Assembly: GCA_003225175.1 (NCBI GenBank)
Contig: QIBA01000046.1
Location: 1-64,000, forward strand
DNA: 64,000 nucleotides
Source of the DNA: Acidobacteriota bacterium
Lineage (GTDB): Bacteria; Acidobacteriota; Terriglobia; Terriglobales; Acidobacteriaceae
Direction of reading: 5' to 3'
Shown: positions 1 to 9,560 of the stretch, piece by piece
Layout: every line of letters begins with the position of its first letter
How positions within the stretch are numbered: the stretch's first letter is position 1
Program-made: the position numbers and the translations under genes
The notes under the pieces: generated by a model
The model's database searches: none
The model's input: only the letters and a program-made list of their open reading frames with translations
What the model was told of the DNA's origin: nothing

Positions 1-1440
1 ACTCTGGTACAGAATGTATATCCCGAAACATTCGCCGGCGAGGAAGGGGAGGCTGAACAGCGTGAGAACGAAGGCTCCGATTCCGGCAATGGGCTTTCCG
101 GAAATCGTCGCTTTCCAGGCTTTGACGACCGCGGTCAGCAGACCGTAAACGCCCAGGCTCCAGAAGGTAAGCCAAACCGCCATAAACAGCGCCGCCATCG
201 TACTGAAAGTCTGGCCCAGGAGAACCACAGCGCCGATGGTGGCAAGGGTAAGGAGAACGCCCGGCCACATGTACTGCGAGTTGGTGAGGAAATCGATCTT
301 CTCCATAGTTGCGCGAAGAGAGAGTTGCACCGCTTTGCGGGCGCGGTGGAGAAGATTGTAGTTTTGGCGATCCAGAGAAACGGTGCTGCCGTTCTCAAAT
401 AGTTTTTTCGCCAGCAGCTTCTCGTCGGGAGAGAGCGCTTTATCCGCTTCCACGAAACTGGGCTTGCGAATCAGCCGGTAGGTGAGTGATGCATCGCGAT
501 CGATGGTGAGATAACCCTTCGCCGCCAAATCGATGATCAGCGAGGCGAAAGCCTGGTTATCGAAGTTCATTCGCTCCAGGTATCGCATGGCCGCAGGCGA
601 CATGTTGTCTGGCGGCTCGTATAGCGGGACGATGGTTCCCGCCGCGGGATCGCGTCCGACCATGTTCCACACGGCAAAGTAATAAAGAAGGACCAATGCG
701 AGCCCAGCGAGCCCTACCGCCACAGCGCGGTTATCGGCAATGAACCAGTTCAGCTTCTGCTGCGTCGAGGGAGGAAGAATGAGTCCCTTGGGCCAGGAAA
801 CTACGATGGTGAGTCCTTGACCGGGAGCTAAGTGCTCCGCTCTGAACTGAGGATTGTTCTCGGCGTTACGGGTATGCGTGAGCAACTTACCGCGTTCTCC
901 GCGGAAGCCGGTGTAACCATCGAGGCCGAGATCGGCCTGGCGAACTTGCTCCGGCAAAACGACCGTGGCGGTTGCCACGTCAATGGGAAACTGCCATCGA
1001 TTGCCGGTTACGTTCCAATAAAGCTCATCGTGATCCGCGAAGAAACCTAGCTGCCGGTTGGTGGTGTAGGTGAACGTATACGTGTATGTTCCAGACGGCA
1101 GCATGAGCCGGGAGTCTCCGAAGTAGACGCGTACGCCGTGGTCGATGGTTCCAATATGGTACGGCTCGGAACTGCGGTTGCGCTCCACCCCGACAATTTG
1201 AAAACCTACGTTGTACTGATTGCCCAGAAGATCGTGATACCGGGTCGGGAAATCACGATAAATGCCGTGGCGAATGTTTTGCCCGGCAGCCTGCACTTCA
1301 ATCGTCTCGCAAACCAGCATGGAGCCATCCGCATTCACCGTAACGTAGGAATCAAAGAGAGAGATGCGCTCCGTCTGTCCGGCAAGCAGGAGCGGACTGA
1401 AGGCGGCGAGAAGGACCGCAGATAGCGCCAGTTTTTTCAT
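1..1440 (-). CDS. DUF2207 domain membrane protein, 3' end outside window
   Basis: The frame stays open from an ATG at 1440 down to base 1, giving 480 residues with no stop, so the C-terminus lies beyond the left edge. The N-terminus (MKKLALSAVLLAAFSPLLLA) is a signal peptide. The next roughly 200 residues look like the extracytoplasmic beta-rich DUF2207 domain (IRHGIYRDFPTRY, YTYTYTTNRQLGFF, ELYWNVTGN). A membrane span follows near residues 250-268, then a cytosolic part with a winged-helix-like segment (AAMRYLERMNFDNQAFASLIIDLAAKGYL), and more hydrophobic spans near residues 395-475. This order is typical of DUF2207 predicted membrane proteins, whose function is unknown. Family assignment is from recalled motifs, not a search. 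Confidence 0.85.
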   Translation of the reverse strand, partial: MKKLALSAVLLAAFSPLLLAGQTERISLFDSYVTVNADGSMLVCETIEVQAAGQNIRHGIYRDFPTRYHDLLGNQYNVGFQIVGVERNRSSEPYHIGTIDHGVRVYFGDSRLMLPSGTYTYTFTYTTNRQLGFFADHDELYWNVTGNRWQFPIDVATATVVLPEQVRQADLGLDGYTGFRGERGKLLTHTRNAENNPQFRAEHLAPGQGLTIVVSWPKGLILPPSTQQKLNWFIADNRAVAVGLAGLALVLLYYFAVWNMVGRDPAAGTIVPLYEPPDNMSPAAMRYLERMNFDNQAFASLIIDLAAKGYLTIDRDASLTYRLIRKPSFVEADKALSPDEKLLAKKLFENGSTVSLDRQNYNLLHRARKAVQLSLRATMEKIDFLTNSQYMWPGVLLTLATIGAVVLLGQTFSTMAALFMAVWLTFWSLGVYGLLTAVVKAWKATISGKPIAGIGAFVLTLFSLPFLAGECFGIYILYQS

Positions 1441-1722
1441 GGAATTAACCGAACTATAGGCCGGTTATGCCGCGTGGTGAAAGCGTGGAAGTGCTCGCAT
1501 CATGTCACGAAGGTAGTTGTCCGTGGGGGAGGAAGAATCGGGTGATCGGGTGAAGTGAACAGCCGGGGAACTGGCAATCGGCATTCGGCGTTCGGCATTC
1601 GGCTCAGGCAAACCGACAAAACCAACAGAGAGGGGACGGGTTACAGGGGACAGGGGTGAAGTACGTCTCCGGATCGGCGGGGCTGCCGCCGATCCGTTGA
1701 GGCGTATGGGGGATGGTGACCT
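1441..1722. other. Spacer with a hairpin and G-rich low-complexity sequence
   Basis: No gene seen. It holds a short direct repeat of ggcattcggc type near 1577-1604 and a G/A-rich run near 1630-1660 (gggacgggttacagggga). A similar run recurs at 13022-13055. A perfect 10-bp hairpin (ggatcggcgg/ccgccgatcc, 1671-1695) lies just past the stop of the secreted protein gene on the minus strand. It lacks a T-run, so it is not a clear intrinsic terminator. Confidence 0.5.
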
Positions 1723-2184
1723 TCAGTTTGTGCAGGTTGGGTCGAGGGACTTTCCCTGCGTGTAGCTCACTGCGCCGTTCTCGTCCAGGAAGACGCTAAT
1801 GACTCCGGTAAGCGCAAAGTTGAGCGCTGCTCCCTGTCCGACCCACTGCGAGTGAAATGGAATGTCATAACTGGTTGTAGATACGTCAGCGAACTGGGCA
1901 CTGCCTTCCAGATTGACTTGGTAGGCGTTGTTGGCCTGGTCCTGACCGCTGGCTTTAATCTGCAAGTGCAGAGACACGTGAGACGCGTCGCCAGTGGAGT
2001 TCACCTGGTAGTCGACAGCCGTCGGTCCGGTCAGCACCATTGGCAAGTTGTTAATGCACGGCAGTGCCGGCAGGGTGAGCGTGCTGTCAAAACTCGTTTG
2101 TGCGCTTTGCGCCGTCAGCTTGCTGCTCAAGAGCAACAGCAGGCCTGCGGCGAGAATCGGCAGGTAGCGCTTTGTGCTTTTCAT
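1723..2184 (-). CDS. Small secreted protein, unknown function
   Basis: This encodes 153 residues starting with a clear signal peptide (MKSTKRYLPILAAGLLLLLS...LTAQ). A purine-rich stretch (aaggaggga) sits just upstream of the ATG and serves as ribosome binding site. The mature part is about 125 residues, polar and beta-rich, with only two cysteines (C43 in LPCINN and C151 in DPTCTN) that could form a disulfide. I recognise no family. It stands alone, divergent from the NicO transporter gene. It is probably a periplasmic or surface protein; nothing indicates a specific role. Confidence 0.7.
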   Translation of the reverse strand: MKSTKRYLPILAAGLLLLLSSKLTAQSAQTSFDSTLTLPALPCINNLPMVLTGPTAVDYQVNSTGDASHVSLHLQIKASGQDQANNAYQVNLEGSAQFADVSTTSYDIPFHSQWVGQGAALNFALTGVISVFLDENGAVSYTQGKSLDPTCTN

Positions 2185-2477
2185 AGTCCCTCCTTGTCGG
2201 CGGGGAATCCGAGCACCAGGGAATCATGGCATGCAGGGGATTCTTTGGGTACATTCCCAAAGACGTACAGGTCGCAGGAGCTGGTCGTAGAACCTTCTGA
2301 TTGCGGAAGGCAAGTCGGCTGCCAATCAGGGAGTGCTCTCAGGAGGATCGACGCCAAGGGTGTGGTGTCCTTCCAGCCTTGAAGCGAGCCGCATTGCTGC
2401 ACGGAATTTGCTGCGATGCCCGCCGGAGAGCGTGTGCCAGCTATACTCTCCAATCAACGTTCATCCAATCAACGTCC
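2185..2477. other. Divergent spacer with one hairpin
   Basis: This region separates the secreted-protein gene (minus) from the NicO transporter (plus) and should hold both promoters. A perfect 8-bp hairpin (tctttggg/cccaaaga, loop tacatt) lies at 2242-2263. I looked for cobalamin and NiCo riboswitch signatures, as expected before a Ni/Co transporter, and recognised none. Confidence 0.4.
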
Positions 2478-4865
2478 ATGGCGAAGAGCAGCGTTAAGAG
2501 AGTGCCGAGAGCAGCGAACCAAATCCGCCAATTCCGCCAATTCGTGGGACCGAGCACAGGCCTTGCTCTTCTTGCCTTTGTGCTGTTTGCAGCAGTCCCG
2601 CTCGTCGCCCATCCCATGGGTAACTTCAGCGTGAGCCATTATTCGGGAATTACGCTTACGCGTTCCCAAATTGAACTGCTTTACATGATCGACATGGCGG
2701 AAATTCCTACCTTCCAGGAGCTGCAGGCCGCCGGACTCAAAGCTGATTCCGCAGACCCTCGCATCTCCGCTTATCTCCGGAGGAAAGCAGACGAGTTCTG
2801 GCGCGGCATTACCTTGAAGCTTGACGGGCGGCCCGTGGAACTGGAATGCGCCGAGCGCCAGGTGATTTTTCCGCCCGGCGCAGGTGGGCTTCCCACCATG
2901 AAATTCGGCTTCACCTGCCACGCGCCATTGACCAGGCTCAGCTCCGGACGCCATCGAGTGGAATATCACGACGACAATTTTGCCGGGCGCGCCGGCTGGA
3001 AGGAAGTGGTGGTCCATGCCGATCCGGACTTGCAGCTCACCAGCAATGTCCCAGAAAGGGACCGCAGCGCTGAGCTGTCGAACTATCCTACCGATCTGCT
3101 CAACAGCCCGCCGCAGGATTTGAGTGCCAATGCGATCTTCGTTATGCCGGTGATCGCGTCAGCCGCGCGGCGCGATGTTCCTGCGCAACAGGCCGCTAAA
3201 CCGAGTTTGAGCTTATTCACTACGCCGCTGGCGTCCACCGCCGCGAGCACTGCGGGTTCTGCGGTTCCGGGCAAAACTCAAGCGCCGCGACTCGCTGCGA
3301 ATTCTCAGCCCACGCCGCGCAGTGCTTTTACCCAGCTGATCAATTCCAGCAGTTTCAGCATATGGTTTTTCCTCACGGCCGCAATCATCGCTATGGGACT
3401 GGGCGCATTGCACGCGCTTGAGCCGGGCCATGGCAAGACGTTAGTTGCAGCGTACCTTGTGGGATCCCGCGGCACCGCCTGGAATGCCGTACTCCTCGGA
3501 TTGATCGTCACCCTCGCCCACACTGCGGGCGTGTATGTGCTGGGAGCCATCACGCTGTATGCATCGCGTTACGTGCTTCCTGAGAAGCTTTATCCCTGGC
3601 TCGGTTCCATTTCGGGACTCATTATTTTTGTCCTGGGAGTATGGCTATTTTTACGGCGGTGGATCGGTCAGGATTCATCACTGGCCGAAGATCACACGCA
3701 TTGGTATGACGGATTGGTCAAAAGCAGCCATCCAGTCGCGGTCGGAAGCGACGGATGCGCAGCCGGAGCTGCGCGGCAACCGGTCTCGACGCGTCAGCTA
3801 ATCATTCTGGGGATTACCGGCGGGCTGGTGCCTTGTCCGGCGGCGCTGGTTGTGCTCCTCAGCGCGATCGCGCTGCATCGCATTGCGTTCGGCTTCTTCC
3901 TGATCGTGGCCTTCAGCCTTGGACTGGCAGCGGTGCTCATTGCCGTCGGGCTTGTCATGGTGCGAGCAGGACGACTGATCTCAAATTGGAATCCAAAGAG
4001 CCAGCTGATCTCTCGAGGATTGCCGCTGCTTTCAGCGGTATTCATCAGCATTGTCGGAGCGGCGCTGATGGCGCAATCGTTGAAGCCGATTGGCTTGCCT
4101 CACATCACGGCGTTTGCCAGTGCGAAATGGTTGTTGGTGGCAGGCATCGGACTGCTGCTGGGGATGCGTCATTCGACGGATCCCGATCACGTGATTGCTG
4201 TGACCACGATCGTGACGAGGCTTCGCACGCTGCGTCATGCAAGCCTGGTGGGGATGCTCTGGGGGGTTGGTCACACGCTGACGATATTCATTGTGGGTTC
4301 GGCGATCATCCTCTTCGATATTGCAATTCCTCCTCGCATTGGACTTTCAATGGAATTCGCGGTTGCGCTGATGCTGATTTTGTTGGGCGTGCTCAACCTC
4401 ACGGGAGTGTTGGCCTGGTTCACTGGACGAGTCAGCCCAACGCACGTTTCTTCCGACAGTTCAGTACCAGCAAACATGACCAACTCACAATCGCAACGAC
4501 TTCTCGATCGCGCCTTGTCCCGTTTTGGCGCATATCAGCTGGTGCGACCGCTGGTGATCGGCATTGTCCACGGATTGGCAGGCTCGGCGGCTGTGGCTCT
4601 GCTGGTGCTGGCTACCATTCATAACCCGGTGTGGGCGATCGGGTATCTGCTCCTGTTCGGCATAGGAACCATCGCCGGAATGATGCTTATGACGGCGGTG
4701 ATCGCGATGCCGGTAGTCTGGACCGGCAAGAGCTTCGCCCGTTTAAATCGCTATATGTGCGCGACCTCTGGGATCGTGAGCGTTGCCTTCGGGCTATTCC
4801 TGGTTTACCAGATTGGATTTGTATCCGGATTATTCAGCGCCGCGCCTAAGTGGATTCCTGAGTAG
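2478..4865 (+). CDS. NicO-type nickel/cobalt transporter with two transport modules
   Basis: This encodes 795 residues from the ATG at 2478. The frame is open further upstream to 2301, but that extension is Arg/Cys-rich and lacks secretion features. A hydrophobic signal/anchor (LALLAFVLFAAVPLVAHPMG) leads into a periplasmic domain of about 200 residues (MGNFSVSHYSGITL). The first membrane module carries LHALEPGHGKTLVAAYLVG near residue 305, a NicO/RcnA-like signature. The second carries RHSTDPDHVIAVTTIV near residue 564, containing the HX4DH metal-binding motif of HoxN/NixA permeases. The two modules are joined by a His-containing loop (EDHTHWYDG). It is likely an inner-membrane Ni2+/Co2+ transporter; the direction cannot be told from sequence. 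The fused double module is notable. Confidence 0.8.
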   Translation: MAKSSVKRVPRAANQIRQFRQFVGPSTGLALLAFVLFAAVPLVAHPMGNFSVSHYSGITLTRSQIELLYMIDMAEIPTFQELQAAGLKADSADPRISAYLRRKADEFWRGITLKLDGRPVELECAERQVIFPPGAGGLPTMKFGFTCHAPLTRLSSGRHRVEYHDDNFAGRAGWKEVVVHADPDLQLTSNVPERDRSAELSNYPTDLLNSPPQDLSANAIFVMPVIASAARRDVPAQQAAKPSLSLFTTPLASTAASTAGSAVPGKTQAPRLAANSQPTPRSAFTQLINSSSFSIWFFLTAAIIAMGLGALHALEPGHGKTLVAAYLVGSRGTAWNAVLLGLIVTLAHTAGVYVLGAITLYASRYVLPEKLYPWLGSISGLIIFVLGVWLFLRRWIGQDSSLAEDHTHWYDGLVKSSHPVAVGSDGCAAGAARQPVSTRQLIILGITGGLVPCPAALVVLLSAIALHRIAFGFFLIVAFSLGLAAVLIAVGLVMVRAGRLISNWNPKSQLISRGLPLLSAVFISIVGAALMAQSLKPIGLPHITAFASAKWLLVAGIGLLLGMRHSTDPDHVIAVTTIVTRLRTLRHASLVGMLWGVGHTLTIFIVGSAIILFDIAIPPRIGLSMEFAVALMLILLGVLNLTGVLAWFTGRVSPTHVSSDSSVPANMTNSQSQRLLDRALSRFGAYQLVRPLVIGIVHGLAGSAAVALLVLATIHNPVWAIGYLLLFGIGTIAGMMLMTAVIAMPVVWTGKSFARLNRYMCATSGIVSVAFGLFLVYQIGFVSGLFSAAPKWIPE

Positions 4866-4868
4866 GCT

Positions 4869-5420
4869 TCAGCGAGATCTGCCGGCGCGAAGCGGCGTAG
4901 TCCGCGCCGGGAACTGTGGCGAAGTGTCTCCCGATTCGAAACTTTGCATCTCCTCGCGCGGCTCTGGCATGGGAATCTGTTCTAACAGCCGGACACAACG
5001 ATTCCAGCGCAGAATCGCTTCATCATTTCCCGCAGGGCGACGCTGCTCAGCGCCCTGGAAGCAGCGCATCGCCTCTTCAAGCTCGGCGGCAACCGCCTGC
5101 GGCGGGCGTCCGGCGCTAAGCTGGGCTTTGGCGTGACGCTCATGCAAGATGCCGCGGTAGTAAAGCTGAGCATATTGTTCTTCGAGGCTGTCGAAGACTG
5201 ACGAAGCCTCGGTCACGCGATCGTTGACTCCGCCGGAAAACTGATCGGTAATGGCAAGGCCGAGGATGCGCTTCGCCAATTGATGATTCGGATCGACAGC
5301 GAGGATGTCGCGACAAATCGATTCCGCCTCTTCCGGCTCATTGAGATAGCGATAGCGCTCGGCTTTAGCGATGGCGGTGCCGATTCCAGCCTGGGAAATC
5401 GATTTCAGCTTGAATTCCAT
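4869..5420 (-). CDS. TPR-containing protein downstream of frdABCD
   Basis: This encodes 183 residues from the ATG at 5420, chosen because AGGAG lies eight bases upstream; a longer frame would overlap frdD. The N-terminal half holds TPR-like helices (AIAKAERYRYLNEPEEAESICRDILAVDPNHQLAKRILGLA). The rest is helical with a Pro/Arg-rich tail. No signal peptide or membrane span is visible. It lies 34 bases after frdD in the same direction, so it may be co-transcribed and act in assembly of the complex, but that is inference from position only. Confidence 0.65.
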   Translation of the reverse strand: MEFKLKSISQAGIGTAIAKAERYRYLNEPEEAESICRDILAVDPNHQLAKRILGLAITDQFSGGVNDRVTEASSVFDSLEEQYAQLYYRGILHERHAKAQLSAGRPPQAVAAELEEAMRCFQGAEQRRPAGNDEAILRWNRCVRLLEQIPMPEPREEMQSFESGDTSPQFPARTTPLRAGRSR

Positions 5421-5454
5421 TGTGTACTCCTGCTCAAAAACCTGAGCCTTTTCC

Positions 5455-5805
5455 TTACACCACCCAGAGCAAATATGCCGCCGCGAGTGTTCCCAGAACT
5501 GCGATTCCATAGCATCCCGCAAAGACGACTTCGTTCAGGTGCTTGATCTGAAGCCCGTCATACAACGTGTAGCGGAAGCGATGAGCGAAGTGGAACAGCG
5601 GCAGCGAGCACAGAACGAATAGATAAATTCGCGTGATGGGAGAATGCACGAGCGCGCGCAGCGATTCATACGCCGGAGCATGCATCCATCCGAACGGCAC
5701 CGCCAAGGCGAAGATGAACAACTGGACCGGCAGAAAAAGAGCGGCTACGACTCCGCCGGCGCTGAACAGTGTCCAGAAGATCGGTTCAGTTTCTCGATTG
5801 ACCAT
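5455..5805 (-). CDS. frdD: Fumarate reductase membrane anchor subunit D
   Basis: This encodes 116 residues with three hydrophobic spans (about 10-35, 60-75, 90-115). It is small and hydrophobic like the FrdD anchors of quinol:fumarate reductases (MVNRETEPIFWTLFSAGGVVAAL, FHFAHRFRYTLYDGL). The His residues in FHFAHRFRYTL match the conserved anchor region. It is last in the order frdA-B-C-D, starting 6 bases after the frdC stop. With FrdC it anchors the catalytic FrdAB dimer and contacts the quinone pool. Confidence 0.9.
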   Translation of the reverse strand: MVNRETEPIFWTLFSAGGVVAALFLPVQLFIFALAVPFGWMHAPAYESLRALVHSPITRIYLFVLCSLPLFHFAHRFRYTLYDGLQIKHLNEVVFAGCYGIAVLGTLAAAYLLWVV

Positions 5806-5811
5806 AATCCC

Positions 5812-6276
5812 CTATCCACGCGAAACGATGATGGCGACCACAATCGCTGAGATGACGATCCAGGCCAGGTATTGCGGCCCCGAGATCAGCGGCGCCGGCA
5901 GACGTCTTCCGCGAACGCGAACTACCATCGCTTTTGGAGCCAGATTGAACCACGTGATCGAGTGCAGCAACAGGAAAGCGAACGCGATCACGTTGAGCCC
6001 GATCATCCAGGGAGCGCGCATCACATGCTCGAAGCGCAGATACGCCTGCTGGCCACGAATAAGCGCAAACATCTGAAGCAATATGATGGCGACGGTCCAC
6101 GCGACGGCGACGCTGCTCAATTCGCGGAGAATGAATTTTACGTAAGCCCATTTGCCCAGCCACCAGTACGTTGAGACTTGCGGGCGGTACCAGCGCGGAT
6201 GAAATTCCGTGTAAGCGGGAGAAGTTGCCCCGCCGGATGCCTGCGCCGGAGTTGAAGCTTGCCCAGAACTGCTCAT
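5812..6276 (-). CDS. frdC: Fumarate reductase membrane anchor subunit C
   Basis: This encodes 154 residues from the ATG at 6276, whose ATGA overlaps the frdB stop by four bases; this translational coupling decides the start over a longer upstream frame. An N-terminal Ser/Ala/Gly-rich extension of about 25 residues precedes the family motif [16 protein letters not shown]. Three membrane spans follow ([52 protein letters not shown]). [13 protein letters not shown] matches the conserved His-containing segment of FrdC. The protein anchors FrdAB together with FrdD. Confidence 0.92.
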   Translation of the reverse strand: MSSSGQASTPAQASGGATSPAYTEFHPRWYRPQVSTYWWLGKWAYVKFILRELSSVAVAWTVAIILLQMFALIRGQQAYLRFEHVMRAPWMIGLNVIAFAFLLLHSITWFNLAPKAMVVRVRGRRLPAPLISGPQYLAWIVISAIVVAIIVSRG

Positions 6277-7022
6277 TGGTTCTCCTGTCGCTGTCCCCAG
6301 GGCATGAGGAATTGTTTGATGCCGTCGATCGCCGCGGCCAATTTGTATTGCTGAATGGCTCCTGCGGGATCGACGTGCTTGGGGCAGACCTTGGTACATT
6401 CGCCGACAAATGTGCAGCCCCAGATTCCCTCCGGATGCGAGAGCACCGCCATTCGCTCGGCCGAGCCTTGATCGCGCGAATCTTTGTTGTAGCGATGGGC
6501 CAAGGCTAGCGCTGCGGGACCCGTGAAGATCGGATCAAGTCCCGAAATAGGACATGCGGCATAGCACAGCAGGCAATTGATGCACATGCTGTACTGGCGG
6601 AATTCCTCGAGTTGATCGGGAGTCTGCAGGTACTCGCCGGTGCCATTTCCATCCTCATGGATAAGCCACGGCTTCACTTTCTTGAGTTTTTCCAGGAAGT
6701 CTGAGATCTCGATGACCAAGTCCCGAACCACGGGAAAATTCCTGAGTGGCTCGATGGTCAGCGGACCAGGCGTGTACTGCGTGAGGAAGGTTGCGCATCC
6801 CAATTTGGGCTCGTTGTTGACCATGTAGCCGCAGCTTCCACAGATGCCCATGCGGCAAGACCAGCGAAATGTCAGCGTACCGTCGATCTTGTCCTTGATG
6901 TAGTTGAGCGCATCAAGGATCACCCACTCTGCTTTCACCGGCACTTCGTAGGTTTGAAAGTAGGGTTCTGCATCGCGTTCGGGCGAGTAACGCGAAACCC
7001 GGAGCTGAATGGTCTGTGCCAT
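6273..7022 (-). CDS. frdB: Fumarate reductase iron-sulfur subunit B
   Basis: This encodes 249 residues. The plant-ferredoxin-like N-terminal domain binds a [2Fe-2S] cluster ([14 protein letters not shown]). The C-terminal domain carries two further Cys motifs for the 4Fe and 3Fe clusters ([12 protein letters not shown] and [12 protein letters not shown]). Length and motif order are normal for FrdB/SdhB. It relays electrons between the FAD in FrdA and the quinone site in the membrane. The gene starts one base after the frdA stop and overlaps frdC, consistent with a single operon. Confidence 0.96.
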   Translation of the reverse strand: MAQTIQLRVSRYSPERDAEPYFQTYEVPVKAEWVILDALNYIKDKIDGTLTFRWSCRMGICGSCGYMVNNEPKLGCATFLTQYTPGPLTIEPLRNFPVVRDLVIEISDFLEKLKKVKPWLIHEDGNGTGEYLQTPDQLEEFRQYSMCINCLLCYAACPISGLDPIFTGPAALALAHRYNKDSRDQGSAERMAVLSHPEGIWGCTFVGECTKVCPKHVDPAGAIQQYKLAAAIDGIKQFLMPWGQRQENQ

Positions 7023-7023
7023 G

Positions 7024-8796
7024 TTATGCCTTTGCCGCTATTAACGTTGGTTGTTGTCCGTACACGCGTTCGCCAGGAGGCCAGCGCGTGATTACCACCG
7101 GCTTGTACTCAATGCGCGGGGAGCCTTCGGGAGAGCGCGTGACCACGGAGTGAGCGAGGAATTTGGCGTCGTCGCGTGCAGGATAATCGGTTCGCTGATG
7201 CGCCCCGCGCGACTCGGTGCGGCTGAGCGCGCTGTGAACCATGGTGATCGCGACGTCGAGCATGCAGGTCAATTCGAGCGCCGACAACAGCTCCGTATTG
7301 AAAGTCCGCGAGTGATCGTCGATGGCCAGCTTCTGCGCTCGCTCCTGTAGCTCAGCCAGCTTTCCCGCCGCAACGCGCAAGGACTTCTCATTTCTGTAAA
7401 TACCGGCTCCGTCTTCGACTGCCTTCTGCATGGCCTCGCGAATCGTGGCTACACGTTCCCTGCCGTCGGTCTTTCGCAGGAACTCCTGCTCTAGACGGCG
7501 GCGCTCATCCTCTGCCTGCCTGAGGATCGGGAGACTCACGGTGTCGGGTACGCCGCTCGCGTACTCCGCAGCAACTCTGCCTGCTCGCGCGCCAAAGACA
7601 AGGATCTCGGGCAGCGAGTTCGACCCAAGCCGATTGGCTCCGTTGATGCTCACGCAGGCACACTCACCGGCGGCAAATAAGCCGCGGAGCGGAGTTGCGC
7701 CATCGATGTCGGTGGAGATTCCACCCATCATGTAGTGCACCACCGGACGCACGGGAATGAGCTGTGTCACGGGATCCAGACCTTCGTATTTCAGGCACAG
7801 CTCGCGCACGAAGGGCAGCTTCTGATTGATGAGCTTCTCGCCGAGATGCCGCAAATCGAGGTGCACGACAGGGCCGTATAGCCCATCGATGGTGCGTCCC
7901 TTTTCGAATTCCTTCACGAAAGCCTGCGAGAGACGATCGCGCGGGCCCAATTCCATGCAACGCAGTACCGGTTTGGGCTCGGGCTTGCCGAGGTTGTAGT
8001 CCTGGAGATAGCGATATCCGTCTTTGTTGAGCAGATATCCGCCTTCGGCGCGCGCGGCCTCCGTGATGAGAATTCCCGTAAAGGGAAGGCCGGTTGGGTG
8101 ATACTGCATGAACTCCATGTCCTTCAGCGGCCCGCCTGCGCGATAAACCAGCGCCATGCCGTCGCCGGTCTTGATGGCGGCGTTGGTGGTGTATGGGAAG
8201 ACGCGACCGCAGCCGCCTGTGCAGATAATCACCGCTTTCGCAGTAATCGCCTGAATGCGGCCGGACATCAATTCGATCGCAACTACGCCTTGCACGCGGC
8301 CATCGTCGACGAGCAGCTTGGTGACGAACCACTCGTCGTAGCGATGAATCTCGTTGTACTTGAGCGTGGTCTGAAAGAGGGTGTGCAGAATGTGGAAGCC
8401 GGTCTTATCAGCGGCGAACCAGGTGCGCTTCTTCTTCATTCCGCCAAAGGCGCGTACCGCGATGTGGCCGTCGGGCTCGCGGCTCCAGGGGCATCCCCAG
8501 TGCTCAAGTCGCAAGAGCTCCTGCGGCGCTTCTCTTACAAAGGCCTCGACGGCATCCTGATCGCAGAGCCAGTCGCCGCCGGAGATTGTGTCGTAACAAT
8601 GGTCGTCGAGAGAGTCGTCGGGCTTAGCCACACCGGCAGCGCCGCCTTCGGCGGCAACGGTGTGGCTGCGCATGGGATAGACCTTTGAGATCACTGCGAT
8701 GCGCAGATTAGGATTGGTTTCAGCAACGGCAATTGCCGCGCGCAGACCTGCGCCGCCGCCACCAACGAGCAAGACGTCGTGGGAAGAGGTATCCAT
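7024..8796 (-). CDS. frdA: Fumarate reductase flavoprotein subunit A
   Basis: This encodes 590 residues, the usual size. The Rossmann FAD motif is at the N-terminus ([14 protein letters not shown]). [11 protein letters not shown] contains the His that carries covalent FAD. HPTG and the substrate-binding segment [14 protein letters not shown] are present, as is the capping-domain/C-terminal [11 protein letters not shown]. The subunit interconverts fumarate and succinate. Presence of two separate small anchors (FrdC, FrdD) points to the four-subunit QFR type rather than the usual SdhABC(D), though direction in vivo cannot be read from sequence. Confidence 0.95.
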   Translation of the reverse strand: MDTSSHDVLLVGGGGAGLRAAIAVAETNPNLRIAVISKVYPMRSHTVAAEGGAAGVAKPDDSLDDHCYDTISGGDWLCDQDAVEAFVREAPQELLRLEHWGCPWSREPDGHIAVRAFGGMKKKRTWFAADKTGFHILHTLFQTTLKYNEIHRYDEWFVTKLLVDDGRVQGVVAIELMSGRIQAITAKAVIICTGGCGRVFPYTTNAAIKTGDGMALVYRAGGPLKDMEFMQYHPTGLPFTGILITEAARAEGGYLLNKDGYRYLQDYNLGKPEPKPVLRCMELGPRDRLSQAFVKEFEKGRTIDGLYGPVVHLDLRHLGEKLINQKLPFVRELCLKYEGLDPVTQLIPVRPVVHYMMGGISTDIDGATPLRGLFAAGECACVSINGANRLGSNSLPEILVFGARAGRVAAEYASGVPDTVSLPILRQAEDERRRLEQEFLRKTDGRERVATIREAMQKAVEDGAGIYRNEKSLRVAAGKLAELQERAQKLAIDDHSRTFNTELLSALELTCMLDVAITMVHSALSRTESRGAHQRTDYPARDDAKFLAHSVVTRSPEGSPRIEYKPVVITRWPPGERVYGQQPTLIAAKA

Positions 8797-9160
8797 GGGG
8801 CCTCAACGAACCGCGCCAAACCCAGCCTTCCAGCAGTGGCTGGTGTAATTCTCTCTGTCAGGGCCTGAGACCGGGCCTAAAAGGAGCCCGAAAGGACGGA
8901 GCCAACTGAGCGGATCGAGTCCGCCTGGCTTCTCCAAACTGCGTACATGTTCGCCGCGGCGAACTAAATCAGGGCCGACGTTCGGGGCCTGAGCTCGTGC
9001 AATTGCACTGAGCCGCTAATCCTAGAACCAAACGCGCGGTGCCAAGGCCTGGGCTGCCAGTGAGAAGTGAATGGGATCCGACAGCTCGAAACGGCAAAAT
9101 TCTGCTACAGAACACCAGCAACTTGCAAGTACGAAGATGCGGCGCGGCAGAACACAATTT

Positions 9161-9298
9161 GAACACGGAGGTCACGGAGGTCACGAAGGGGAGTTTCGCT
9201 GGGGCCAATTTGCTGCAAGCAGACGTCCCGAGCCAACGAGTGTCGGGTCTTGTTGGTTTCGCTCTGGCATCTCCGTGACCTCCGTGACCTCCGTGTTC
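9161..9298. repeat. Inverted pair of cacggaggt-type repeats
   Basis: The motif gaacacggaggtcacggaggtcac at 9161-9184 faces its reverse complement at 9271-9298 (ctccgtgacctccgtgacctcc onward). A third copy in reverse orientation lies at 9401-9428. Related copies sit at 17867-17896 (forward) and 18066-18091 (reverse). It is a dispersed short repeat family of this genome, usually in inverted pairs about 100-200 bp apart. Confidence 0.8.
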
Positions 9299-9467
9299 AA
9301 GGCTTTTGCCCTTGAGTCTCTTATGAGAATAACAGCGTAAATTTGCTGCAAGCAGACGTCCGAGCCAACGAGTATCGGGTCTTGTTTTTCGCTCCGGCAT
9401 CTCCGTGACCTCCGTGACCTCCGTGTTCAAAGGTTTTGCCCTTGAGTCTCTAATGAGAATGACAGCG
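9207..9467. repeat. Tandem direct repeat, two units of about 130 bp
   Basis: Unit 1 (9207-9337) and unit 2 (9340-9467) share the order aatttgctgcaagcagacgt, gagccaacgagt, tcgggtcttgt, the ctccgtgacc repeat, then cttttgcccttgagtctc and gagaat(a/g)acagcg. They differ by a few substitutions and small indels. Each unit carries one ctccgtg-type repeat, so the duplication copied a dispersed repeat together with its flank. No ORF is conserved between the units. Confidence 0.85.
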
Positions 9468-9560
9468 GTAACTCGTGCTATTTGTTTTAGCAGGCATCTT
9501 CAGGGCGGTTCTGCGAATATGTATTAGGTGCAGTTCACACCCAGCAACTTACGTTTGCGA

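Larger units (their letters stand above)
8797..9560. other. 764-bp divergent spacer with palindromes and repeats
   Basis: No gene is credible here. It separates frdA (minus) from the TonB receptor (plus). It contains a perfect 16-bp palindrome gttcgccgcggcgaac at 8949-8964, a 12-bp palindrome gtgcaattgcac at 8997-9008, and a nested stem region near 8890-8940. The right half is built from repeats that are listed separately. Any of the palindromes could be an operator for either gene; no known regulator site is recognised. Confidence 0.6.

Noticed and set aside
2301-2477. Upstream extension of the NicO protein
   Set aside because: The 59 extra residues are Arg/Cys-rich and would bury the signal/anchor segment; ATG 2478 is more natural.
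3755-4624. 289-codon open frame overlapping the NicO gene
   Set aside because: Same-strand shadow frame, Arg/Gly/Ala/His-rich with no domain; the NicO frame has clear membrane motifs.
8820-8960. Cobalamin or other riboswitch in the frdA leader
   Set aside because: A GCCACTG-like string is part of a simple local hairpin; the rest of the cobalamin core is absent.
9207-9467. CRISPR-like array
   Set aside because: Only two long units without short regular repeats and spacers, and no cas genes.
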